A stretch of 64,000 nucleotides of DNA from Dactylosporangium sp040689395 (GTDB taxonomy: Bacteria; Actinomycetota; Actinomycetes; Mycobacteriales; Micromonosporaceae). This document shows positions 36,782 through 44,387 of this stretch, piece after piece; positions within the stretch are counted from its first letter, which is position 1; each line of letters starts with the position of its first letter. The notes below the pieces were generated by a model. That model was given only the letters and a program-made list of their open reading frames with translations. It searched no databases and had not been told where the DNA came from. The stretch lies in assembly GCF_040689395.1 (NCBI RefSeq), contig NZ_JBFAZX010000019.1:1-64000 (forward strand), read 5' to 3'. The translations under genes were made by a program, and so were the position numbers.

Positions 36782-37023
36782 CGTTGCGTGATCGCCGCCG
36801 CTTCATCGCTTGGCGTCAGCCCTTCGGCCCGGAGGGAGGCGGTCGCCTGAGTCACCGAACTTGATCGCTCCGCCGTGAGCTCGTCATACACCTCGACCGG
36901 AATCATGACCGCCTCGGTCTTGCGGTGGGAACCGACCCCGATGGGAGTGCGGTCCCCACTTCGAAAGCGGTCGAGCAGCCTCGACAACCGTTCGCGGGTC
37001 TCACGTACCGACAGCGTCTCCAT
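36712..37023 (-). CDS. Fic antitoxin with Phd-like front and VbhA-type inhibitory motif
   Basis: A 103-residue protein. Residues 1-50 (METLSVRETRERLSRLLDRF, then PIGVGSHRKTEAVMIPVEVYDEL) resemble Phd/YefM DNA-binding antitoxins. Residues 55-103 resemble VbhA: SLRAEG at 63-68 is the SxxxEG inhibitory motif whose Glu blocks ATP binding in Fic toxins, followed by WARGEIS. So DNA binding and toxin inhibition appear combined in one chain. The ATG was preferred over upstream starts that would place the operator inside the gene. AGGG precedes it. Confidence 0.85.
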   Translation of the reverse strand: METLSVRETRERLSRLLDRFRSGDRTPIGVGSHRKTEAVMIPVEVYDELTAERSSSVTQATASLRAEGLTPSDEAAAITQRWARGEISTMQMRAMIRRLHGIT

Positions 37024-37043
37024 GCGCACCCTGAAAGTGTACC

Positions 37044-37061
37044 CGAATGTGTACACGTTCG
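37044..37061 (-). promoter_or_regulatory. Operator-like palindrome of the Fic operon
   Basis: CGAATGTGTACACGTTCG is an 18-bp palindrome with a single mismatched pair, 21 bp upstream of the antitoxin ATG. A half-site GTGTACCC lies next to it at 37037-37044. The position fits autorepression by the Phd-like antitoxin. Confidence 0.65.
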
Positions 37062-37188
37062 GTGGTAGGTCCGGGCGTAACGGCCAGCGGCCATCCACCA
37101 TGACAAGGCCGATGACCAATAGGCACGAGCGCCGACGAGGCCGGAGAGGGACGAGGCTCACGAACCGGCTGCGGGCGGGCGGATCGTG

Positions 37189-38019
37189 CTAGAACTCTTC
37201 CCAGGTCCGGGGGTCCTGCTTGACCGGGACGCAGGTGTCGAGGGCGTCGATCGCGGCCATGTCGTCGGCGGTCAGTTCGAAGCCGAACAGGTCGGCGTTG
37301 GTGCGCTGGCGGTCCGGGCTGCCGGAGTGCGGGATCACGGTGACGTCGCGTTGTAGCAGCCAGCGCAGCACGACCTGGGCGCTGGTGACGTCGAGGCGGC
37401 CGGCGATCGCGGCGACCGACGAGTGCTCGAGGATGCCGGTGTTGCGCTCAAGCGGGCTCCACGCCTGGGCCACGGTGCCGGTCCGCTGTACCGCGGCGAC
37501 GAGTTCCGGCCGTGGGTGCGAGGGGGAGACCTGCAGCTGGTCGACGGCCGGCTGGATGCCGGTCTCGGCCACGACGGCGTCGAGGTGCTCCGGCAGGAAG
37601 TTCGACACGCCCAGCGAGCGGATCAGGCCCTCGCGCTGCAGCTCGGCCATCTCGGCGTACGACTCCACATAGCGACCGACCGCGGGCAGCGGCCAGTGGA
37701 TGAGGTAGAGGTCGACGTAGTCCAGGCCGAGGCGCTCCAGCGAGCGCTGCAGGCCGGCCCGGGTGGAGCCGCGGCCCTGGTCGCTGCCGCGCAGTTTGGT
37801 CGTGATGAAGAGCTCGGCGCGAGGCAGGCCCGACTCGCGCACGGCGGCGCCGACGGCGTCCTCGTTGTCGTATGAAGCTGCGGTGTCGATCAGGCGGTAG
37901 CCGGAACCGATCGCGGCGAGGACCGCATCCGTGGCGCGGCGGCCCTTGAGCGGGTAGGTGCCGTAGCCGACGACGGGCATGTCGAGGCCGGAGTTCAGCC
38001 TCACCGAGGGGATGCTCAT
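37189..38019 (-). CDS. Aldo/keto reductase
   Basis: A 276-residue NADPH-dependent reductase of the AKR5-like group (2,5-diketo-gluconate reductase type). The catalytic tetrad is visible: Asp and Tyr in IDTAASYDNEDAVG, Lys in FITTKLRG, His in YLIHWPLP. The cofactor tail motif IPHSGSPDRQRTNADLFGF differs from the usual IPKS by His replacing Lys. ATG start; no partner genes are evident. Confidence 0.92.
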   Translation of the reverse strand: MSIPSVRLNSGLDMPVVGYGTYPLKGRRATDAVLAAIGSGYRLIDTAASYDNEDAVGAAVRESGLPRAELFITTKLRGSDQGRGSTRAGLQRSLERLGLDYVDLYLIHWPLPAVGRYVESYAEMAELQREGLIRSLGVSNFLPEHLDAVVAETGIQPAVDQLQVSPSHPRPELVAAVQRTGTVAQAWSPLERNTGILEHSSVAAIAGRLDVTSAQVVLRWLLQRDVTVIPHSGSPDRQRTNADLFGFELTADDMAAIDALDTCVPVKQDPRTWEEF

Positions 38020-38842
38020 GCCCCAACCCTAGGCAGCGGGCCGTGTCCGCCGCCGTGCGTCAGCGGCGGCGTCGCCGTGACGGACGACACGGTCGCGGAC
38101 GCTGCACGGTAACCGGATGACGGACAAGATGACCGGCCGGGTGACAGCGTACGGTGAGCATGTCGGCGCATCGGGTGGGATCCCGGTGCTGTGGCTGGCT
38201 GAGGCGGAAACCGCCCAGTATGGTCGGGTCGTCTGCTCGGTCGACGTGCGCCGATCACGGTGCCGCCGGGTGGGCGCCGTCGAGCCGCACCGCCGAGTCG
38301 CACAGCGCACTTCGGCAACGCGGGCCGGGGACCCATGCAGTCCTTGGGGTGTATCCGTGACCGAGTCACGGTAGGGCGAATCCTCCCGTCCGAACCCGTC
38401 AGCTAACCCGGTAGGCGGCACCGGAAGGAGAACTGTTCGTGCTGCATCTCCATGCTCCGACAGCGGCCGCCCGCCGCCATGCTCTAGGACGGGTGAACGC
38501 CAGGACGTAACGCCCTGGCCGCGCTCCAACGCTGATCGACGCCCAATCGCCGCGCGACCCCGGCCGAGTCGTGGGATCGCGCCGATACCGCGCGCCCTCT
38601 CCCGTGCGTAGTCCTTCGCACGCCCGCACCGGCGTGTGCTTCACCGTGCGCTGATTCGCGCCGTATTTTCCGCGCCGTATTTCCGTGCCGTCTATTCGTG
38701 CCGTCTTTGCGCGCTCTCCGTCCGCGCGCTCTTTCGCAGCCTTCCCGCGCAGCCGTTTCCGCGCCGTTCCGTTTCGCGCGCTGACGCCGCGGCGTCCTGC
38801 CGTGCGCCCAGATCGCGCCGTCTTCGATGAGGAATCGCTTAC
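38020..38842. other. Long intergenic region with riboswitch leader and short repeats
   Basis: An 823-bp gap between the divergent aldo/keto reductase and the transglycosylase-like gene. Bases 38020-38280 contain promoter sequence and no convincing gene; an 85-codon frame there has no recognisable features. A c-di-AMP riboswitch occupies about 38281-38432. The remaining 410-nt leader includes four short imperfect repeats of the type CGCGCCGTATTT / CGTGCCGTCTTT at 38655-38710. Nothing else was recognised. Confidence 0.6.
38281..38432 (+). promoter_or_regulatory. Cyclic di-AMP riboswitch (ydaO-yuaA)
   Basis: Conserved actinobacterial ydaO elements occur in order: CCGGGGACCCATGC, TTGGGGTGTATCC, a GTGACCGAGTCAC hairpin, then GTAGGGCGAATCC, GTCCGAACCCGTCAGCTAAC and CCGGTAGGCGG, ending near GGAAGGAG. 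In Streptomyces and relatives this element controls cell-wall hydrolase genes, turning them off at high c-di-AMP, and a wall-lytic protein follows here. The 5' boundary is approximate. Confidence 0.93.
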
Positions 38843-39607
38843 GTGAAGTCACTACCGCGCCAGTTCCAGCCCAGACACCGGCGGGTCGGCCCGCCTGTGC
38901 GAATCGGGGCCGTGTCCGTCGTCGTGCTGTCCGCGACGCTGTTCGCCACGGGCTCCGCCGGCCGGCCGCCGGCCGTGCACCCGCCGGTCGCGGTCGCCGC
39001 GTCCGCCTACGCGTACGACGCGGCGCTCGTGTCGCCGCTGCTGGAGGGCACCGCCGCCGGCTCGGCGGCCGAGGCGTCGCCCACCGCGTCCGCGACCATG
39101 CCGACCATGTCAGCCGCGCCGGCCACACCGACCACGCCGACCGGGCCGACCGGGCCGGCCGCGCCACAGCCGCCGCGCCCGGTCGCCGGGCTCGACCAGA
39201 CCCAGATGAACAACGCCGTGACGATCGTGCGGCAGGGCCGCGCCCAGGGCCTGCCCACCAGGGCTCTCGTCGTCGCCGTCGCCACCGCGATGCAGGAGAG
39301 CGACCTCTACAACGTCGCCAGCCGCGCCGTGCCGGCCTCGCTGAAGCTGCCGCACGAGGGCGTCTCGCAGGACCACGACTCGGTCGGGCTGTTCCAGCAG
39401 CGCGCCAGCCAGGGCTGGGGCACCGTGGTCGAGCTCATGAACCCGGCCCACTCGGCGATGCTGTTCTACAACGCGCTGAGCAGGGTCAAGGGCTGGCAGA
39501 ACATGAGCGTGACGGCCGCCGCTCAGGCGGTGCAGCGCTCGGCGTTCCCAGGGGCGTACCAGAAGCACGCCGACCGGGCCGCAAAGGTCGTGGCCGCCAT
39601 CAATTGA
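38843..39607 (+). CDS. Secreted transglycosylase-like cell-wall protein
   Basis: A 254-residue exported protein. A basic n-region and hydrophobic helix (about 20-38) form a signal or anchor, followed by a Pro/Ala/Thr linker (about 85-115). The C-terminal domain (about 118-254) has the helical lysozyme-like pattern typical of actinomycete wall hydrolases: VAVATAMQESDLYNVASR, the DSVGLFQQRASQGWGT segment and AMLFYNALSRVKGWQNM, with the Glu in MQES the likely acid catalyst. The GTG start lacks a strong ribosome site. Control by the c-di-AMP riboswitch links it to wall remodelling during growth or spore germination. Confidence 0.85.
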   Translation: MKSLPRQFQPRHRRVGPPVRIGAVSVVVLSATLFATGSAGRPPAVHPPVAVAASAYAYDAALVSPLLEGTAAGSAAEASPTASATMPTMSAAPATPTTPTGPTGPAAPQPPRPVAGLDQTQMNNAVTIVRQGRAQGLPTRALVVAVATAMQESDLYNVASRAVPASLKLPHEGVSQDHDSVGLFQQRASQGWGTVVELMNPAHSAMLFYNALSRVKGWQNMSVTAAAQAVQRSAFPGAYQKHADRAAKVVAAIN

Positions 39608-39632
39608 CCGACCGGCGCGTCCGCCGCGGCGC

Positions 39633-40688
39633 TCAGCGCGGCGCGGCGGTCGCGCGGCGGGCCAGCGCGACGAGCTCGGCCACCGAGGCGGGTGACGGGG
39701 AGGCCAGGTCCAGGGTGAGCAGCGCCTGGGAGAGCAGCTCCTCGGCCTGGCGGCGACACCAGTCGCGGGCGCCGGCCTGCTCGATCGTCTTCGCCGCGCG
39801 CTCGGCGTCGGCGTCGCTGAGCCGGCCCCGGCCGTCGAACAGCCCGGTCAGCTCGTCGGCGCCGGCCGCGATCGCCGCGGCGACGGGCAGCGAGCGCCGG
39901 CGGCGGCGCAGGTCCGGGTATGCCGGCCGGCCCGGGCCGTCGTCGGCCCAGATGCCCAGCAGGTCCTCGGTGAACTGCACGGCGAGGCCCAGCCGGACGC
40001 CGAACAGGCGCAGCCGCTCGACCTGTTCCGCCCTGCCGCCGCCGGCCACGGCGCCGAGGGCGCAGGCGCAGCCGAACAGCGCGCCGGTGCGCTGCTCCAC
40101 CATGGCCAGGCAGTCGCGCAGCAGGTCGGTGCGCTCCTGCGCGGCGAAGTCCGGGCGGGTCTCGCGCAGCGCGAGCGAGGCGTGCTGGCCGTGCAGGAGC
40201 TCCTGCACGGTATCGCCCAGGATGCGCATCATGGCCCGGTCCGGCCCCGGCTGTCCGGAGCGCTGCCGCGGCCGGCCCGGCGCGATGTGGGTGGGGTCGC
40301 CGGTGGCCACGACGTCGAACGCGAGGGCGAGCAGCGCCTCGCCGCCCAGCGCCGCCGGCTGGGTGCCGACCACGCTCCACGCGGCCCCGTCGGAGCGCCC
40401 GTCGACCAGGTCGCGGCGGATCGCCGCCCAGTGATGCATGAGCTCGACCGCGACGGCGGATGGCACCGCGTCGTGCGGGTCGCCGCCGACCGCGGCCGCG
40501 CACACCAGGGTGAGCGCGCTGTGCAGCGAAGCGCCCGGCGCGTCGCGGCCGCAGTGCCAGCCCAGCTGCAGCTCGGCGACCTCGCGGGACGGCTCGGGCA
40601 GCCGCCCGATCGCCGCGCGCAGCGGCGGGCCGACGAGGCCGCCGGACCAGCGCAGGACGTCGTCAGTGGTCCGTAGCACGATCACCAT
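39633..40688 (-). CDS. Divergent polyprenyl diphosphate synthase homologue
   Basis: A 351-residue all-helical protein of the isoprenyl synthase fold. The second Asp-rich motif is close to normal (QFTEDLLGIWAD, first Asp changed to Glu). The first motif, normally DDxxD after a His, reads ELMHHWAAIRRDLVDG, so the first Asp is Arg, and the following Arg pair that binds the diphosphate is replaced by RSDGAAW. FGCACALGAVAGG and DAERAAKTIEQAGARDW remain family-like. The altered first motif suggests lost or changed prenyl-transfer activity. ATG chosen at MVIVLRTTDDVL. No terpene cyclase is adjacent. Confidence 0.8.
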   Translation of the reverse strand: MVIVLRTTDDVLRWSGGLVGPPLRAAIGRLPEPSREVAELQLGWHCGRDAPGASLHSALTLVCAAAVGGDPHDAVPSAVAVELMHHWAAIRRDLVDGRSDGAAWSVVGTQPAALGGEALLALAFDVVATGDPTHIAPGRPRQRSGQPGPDRAMMRILGDTVQELLHGQHASLALRETRPDFAAQERTDLLRDCLAMVEQRTGALFGCACALGAVAGGGRAEQVERLRLFGVRLGLAVQFTEDLLGIWADDGPGRPAYPDLRRRRRSLPVAAAIAAGADELTGLFDGRGRLSDADAERAAKTIEQAGARDWCRRQAEELLSQALLTLDLASPSPASVAELVALARRATAAPR

Positions 40689-40945
40689 CAGCCGCGCCGC
40701 CCAACCCGTTTCGCAGGGCGCCCCATGCGCACGCACGCCGTCACCGGACTCGCACCACCCATCGCATCGCACCTGACAGATCCGGCCGCGTCGATGCGGC
40801 GCCCAAGGACCTGGTCAAGTATGCCGAAGTGTCCGGCCGCGCACGGCGAAAACGGCGATGGCGGGCGGGTGTGGCGAGGACGGTTGTCGCCCGTCTGGCG
40901 TGTCGCGCGAAGTCTCGCGTGTCGTCCCGCTCGGCGCGTCATCCA

Positions 40946-41722
40946 CTATGGAGTGTGTGCGGCCACCGCCTGCCGGAGTGCCTGATCCGGCGGGGACTGC
41001 ACGGCCGGCGGCCGATGCCGCATCGCGTCCCACGCGGCCTTCCAACCGGCCCCGACCTCTCTGGTCTCGTTGTACCAGATCGTCACCCGCTGGCAGCCCC
41101 GGCAGCCGGCCGGCACGCCCCACGCGTCGACGCCGACACCTCTGCAGAGGGTGACCGCGCGGTACAGATGCGCGTCCTGACTGACCAGGAGTGCGCGGTC
41201 GACGCCGTACACGTCGTGGGCGCGCCGGCACGTGTCGTAGGTGTCCAGGCCATATGGGTCGAGCACCAGCCGGGCCGGGTCCACGCCCCGCGCCGCGAGG
41301 TAGTCGCTCATCGCCTCGACCTCGTTGCCGGAGCCGCCGCCCGCGTCACCGGAGATCAGCAGCGCCTTCACCTTGCCGGAGGAGATCAGCGCGGCCGCCG
41401 CGTCGAGCCGGTTGCGCAGGAACGACATCGGCTCCTTGCCGCCGTTCTCGAGCTGAGCGCCGAACACGATCGCCACATCCGCCGCCGGGGCGCGGTCCGC
41501 CGGGACGACCCGGCCGGAGGCCTCGGCGCGGATCCAGGCCGTCGGCACGAGCACCAGGGCGGCCACGAGGACGGCGGCGACCGTCAGGCGGCGCAGGGCG
41601 CGCCGGCGGCGGCGCCGATCGTCGGGCAGACGGCCGGAGAGCCCAAGCGTGGCGATCATCACCCAGCGCCGGCGATACCACGGCGCGACGGGCGGCCGTT
41701 GCGGCCCGGACTCGATCGGCAT
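40946..41722 (-). CDS. SanA/YdcF-family (DUF218) membrane protein
   Basis: A 258-residue protein with a very basic cytoplasmic N-terminus (RRRRRRALRR) and one transmembrane helix (about 46-66), leaving a DUF218 domain outside. Family motifs are IVFGAQLENGGKEPM, LRNRLDAAAALISSGKVKAL, LISGDAGGGSGNEVEAM and LLVSQDAHLYRAVTLCRGVG. SanA/ElyC relatives affect cell-envelope barrier function and polyprenyl-carrier metabolism. A Cys pair (CRGC) near the end may form a disulfide. A divergent gap of about 100 bp separates it from dnaG. Confidence 0.87.
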   Translation of the reverse strand: MPIESGPQRPPVAPWYRRRWVMIATLGLSGRLPDDRRRRRRALRRLTVAAVLVAALVLVPTAWIRAEASGRVVPADRAPAADVAIVFGAQLENGGKEPMSFLRNRLDAAAALISSGKVKALLISGDAGGGSGNEVEAMSDYLAARGVDPARLVLDPYGLDTYDTCRRAHDVYGVDRALLVSQDAHLYRAVTLCRGVGVDAWGVPAGCRGCQRVTIWYNETREVGAGWKAAWDAMRHRPPAVQSPPDQALRQAVAAHTP

Positions 41723-41826
41723 GGGCGCAGCATGGCACGGCCCGGCAACCCGCCGCCGTCCCGCGAGTCGTAAATTGTCGGTGCCACGAGGCAGGATGTA
41801 GGCGTCGGACCGGTGGGAGGTGGGGA

Positions 41827-43677
41827 GTGGCCGGCAAGATCAAGGATGAGGACATCGCCCTGGTCCGGGAGCGCACGTCGATCGAGGACGTGATCTCCGA
41901 GCACGTCACGCTGCGTTCCGCGGGCGGTGGCAACCTCAAGGGCCTGTGCCCGTTCCACGACGAGAAGACCGCCTCGTTCAACGTCTCGCCCACCCGGAAC
42001 GTGTATTTCTGCCACGGCTGCGGCGCCGGCGGCGACGCCATCAAGTTCCTGATGGACCACGACCACCTGAGCTTCGTCGAGTCGGTCGAGCGCCTCGCCG
42101 CGCGCGCCGGGCTGCAGCTGCGATACGTCGAGGCCGGCAGCGCCCCGATCCGCCCCGCCGGGCAGAAGCAGCGGCTGATCGCCGCGCACGCCGAGGCCGC
42201 CCGGTTCTACGCCGAGCAGCTCGGCACGCCGGGCGCCCGCCAGGCCCGCGAGTTCCTGGCCCAGCGCGGGTTCAGCAAGGAGGCCGCCGAGCGCTACGGG
42301 TGCGGGTTCGCCCCCGACGGCTGGGATCGCCTGAGCAAGCACCTGCGCCAGAAGGGATACTCCGCGCAGGAGCTGACCAGCGCCGGCCTCTCCCGCGAGG
42401 GGCGCTCCGGCGGGCTCATCGACCGGTTCCGCCGCCGGCTGGTGTGGCCGATCAAGGACATCTCCGGCGACGTGATCGGTTTCGGCGCGCGGCGGCTGTT
42501 CGACGACGACGACGGCCCGAAGTATCTCAACACGCCCGAGACCCCGCTGTACAAGAAGTCGCACGTGCTTTATGGCATCGACCAGGCCAAACGGGAGATC
42601 GCCAAGCAGAGCCGGGTCGTCATCGTCGAGGGCTACACCGACGTGATGGCGTGCCACCTCGCCGGGGTGCCGGTGGCGGTCGCGACCTGCGGCACCGCGT
42701 TCGGTGGCGACCACATCTCGGTGCTGCGCCGGCTGCTGCTGGACGCCGACGGCTACGGCGGCGAGATCATCTTCACGTTCGACGGGGACGCGGCCGGGCA
42801 GAAGGCGGCGTTGCGTGCGTTCGAGGACGACCAGCGCTTCGTCGCCCAGACGTTCATCGCGGTCGGCCCCGACAACATGGACCCCTGCGACCTGCGCCTG
42901 GCCAAGGGCGATGTGGCCGTGCGCGACCTGGTCGCCGACCGCCAGCCGCTGCTCGACTTCGCGCTGCGCTCGGTGATCCAGCGCTTCGACCTCGACACCG
43001 CCGAGGGCCGCGTCGGCGCGCTGCGGGCGACCGCGCCCCTGGTCGCCAAGATCAAGGACCGCACGCTGCGGCCGGAGTATGCCCGCAAGCTCGCCGGCGA
43101 CCTCGGCATGGAGCTCGAGACCGTGCAGCGCTCGGTCAACGCGGCCGCCAAGGGCGTCGCCGACCCCGTGCCCGCCCAGCCGCAGCGGCGCATCCTCGCC
43201 CCCGACAGCGCCGAGGCGCTGGTCGAGCGGGAGGCGCTCAAGCTGGCGCTGCAGCAGCCGGCGCTGGCCGGCCCGATGTTCGACGCGGTCGGCGCCGACA
43301 TGTACACCCATCCGGTGTATTCGGTCCTGCGCACCGCGGTCGCCGAGGCGGGCGGCGCGTCCAGTGGCAGCGGCGGCGCGGTGTGGATCGAACAGGTCCG
43401 CGAGGCGTGCCTCGACCTGGCCGCCGGCGCGCTGGTCGCGGAGCTGGCGGTGGAGCCGCTGCGCCTGGACGGTGAGCCCGACCCGCGCTACGTCGAGGCG
43501 ACGATCAACCGCCTCCAGCTGATGGCGCTCAACCGGACCATCGCCGAGCTCAAGTCCAAGCTGCAGCGCATCAACCCGGTGAGCAACGCCGAGGACCACC
43601 TGCGGCTGTTCAGCGAGCTGGTGTCGCTGGAGCAGCACGCCCGGGCGCTGCGGGATCGCGGCGCGAGCCGCTGGTGA
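41827..43677 (+). CDS. dnaG: DNA primase
   Basis: A 616-residue primase making RNA primers for replication. The CHC2 zinc finger has C41, H44, C62 and C65 (LCPFHDEKT ... YFCHGCGAGG). The Toprim core shows VIVEGYTDVMACHLAG and FTFDGDAAGQKAALRAF. The C-terminal helicase-binding region runs from about 440 to the end. The GTG start follows a GGGAGGTGGGGA stretch. Complete. The following intergenic region is highly structured. Confidence 0.97.
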   Translation: MAGKIKDEDIALVRERTSIEDVISEHVTLRSAGGGNLKGLCPFHDEKTASFNVSPTRNVYFCHGCGAGGDAIKFLMDHDHLSFVESVERLAARAGLQLRYVEAGSAPIRPAGQKQRLIAAHAEAARFYAEQLGTPGARQAREFLAQRGFSKEAAERYGCGFAPDGWDRLSKHLRQKGYSAQELTSAGLSREGRSGGLIDRFRRRLVWPIKDISGDVIGFGARRLFDDDDGPKYLNTPETPLYKKSHVLYGIDQAKREIAKQSRVVIVEGYTDVMACHLAGVPVAVATCGTAFGGDHISVLRRLLLDADGYGGEIIFTFDGDAAGQKAALRAFEDDQRFVAQTFIAVGPDNMDPCDLRLAKGDVAVRDLVADRQPLLDFALRSVIQRFDLDTAEGRVGALRATAPLVAKIKDRTLRPEYARKLAGDLGMELETVQRSVNAAAKGVADPVPAQPQRRILAPDSAEALVEREALKLALQQPALAGPMFDAVGADMYTHPVYSVLRTAVAEAGGASSGSGGAVWIEQVREACLDLAAGALVAELAVEPLRLDGEPDPRYVEATINRLQLMALNRTIAELKSKLQRINPVSNAEDHLRLFSELVSLEQHARALRDRGASRW

Positions 43678-43744
43678 CGCCAGGTCTACGCCCACCTGGG
43701 ACCGCCGCGGCGCTTCCGGTGTCGCCGCGAACCGCCGTTGGGTC

Positions 43745-43812
43745 CGAAATGTCCGAGGACCTCGCCGCTGCCGGCGAGCGCCCCGCCCGACCGCAAGCGG
43801 TCGGACATTTCG
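43745..43812. other. Three-hairpin structured element with mutually exclusive stems
   Basis: A perfect 12-bp inverted repeat (CGAAATGTCCGA 43745-43756, TCGGACATTTCG 43801-43812) encloses two smaller stems: CTCGCCG/CGGCGAG (43761-43778) and CGACCGC/GCGGTCG (43788-43803). The second inner stem shares bases 43801-43803 with the outer stem, so the two compete. It lies 68 bp after dnaG and 32 bp before the next gene, as an attenuator, terminator or operator could. Confidence 0.6.
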
Positions 43813-43844
43813 CCGATATCACGATTTTGGGGGACGGTTAGCAC

Positions 43845-44387
43845 GTGTTCGGCTTTCTGAAGCGGCGGCGGCTGCCCGCCGACAAGCGCCCCAAGCTCGG
43901 CCCCGACGAGCGCGTGGTCGCCTGGGCCGTCGCCACCGGCGACAACGTCGTGGTGGCGACGAACCACGGCCTGTGGCTGCCCGGCGTCGAGCAGCGCCTG
44001 GGCTGGCACGAGATCCACAAGGCCACCTGGTCGGGCCGCCAGCTCGCCGTGGTCGCGGCGCGCGAGCTGCCGGTCGGCGACGAGGAGTACGCCGTGGTGG
44101 CCGACCTCCCGCCGCTGCTGCTCACCCTGCTCGACCCCGACAGAGTGCCCGAGCAGGTCCGGGTGCGGGTCAACAAGTCGATCGCGCACACCTCGCACCA
44201 CCCGCTCGACGAGATCACCGGCGTGCGTGGCGGCGTGCGGGTCGTGGGGCGGCGCGTCCCCGGCGTCAACGGGCTGTGCTGGACGGTCCGCTACGACGAG
44301 GACGTCGACCCGCAGGCGACGGGCGTGGCCGAGCAGACGCACGAGCTGGTCGCCTGGGCGAGATCCGGCGTCGGTACCGCCTCTTAG
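43845..44387 (+). CDS. Conserved actinobacterial protein of unknown function
   Basis: A 180-residue soluble protein. After a basic start (FGFLKRRRLPADKRPKLG) it has a repeated beta-strand pattern resembling a PH-like or bPH fold: ERVVAWAVATGDNVVVATNH, GLWLPGVEQRLGWHEIHKAT, then VRVRVNKSIAHTSHHPL. No catalytic motif seen. It commonly follows dnaG in this group to my knowledge, but its role is not known. GTG start after GGGGGACGG. Ends in a 4-bp overlap with the convergent glycosyltransferase gene. Confidence 0.75.
   Translation: MFGFLKRRRLPADKRPKLGPDERVVAWAVATGDNVVVATNHGLWLPGVEQRLGWHEIHKATWSGRQLAVVAARELPVGDEEYAVVADLPPLLLTLLDPDRVPEQVRVRVNKSIAHTSHHPLDEITGVRGGVRVVGRRVPGVNGLCWTVRYDEDVDPQATGVAEQTHELVAWARSGVGTAS

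Noticed and set aside
38117..38374. An 85-codon plus-strand frame upstream of and into the c-di-AMP riboswitch
   Set aside because: No ribosome site, no recognisable domain, and it overlaps the conserved riboswitch RNA.
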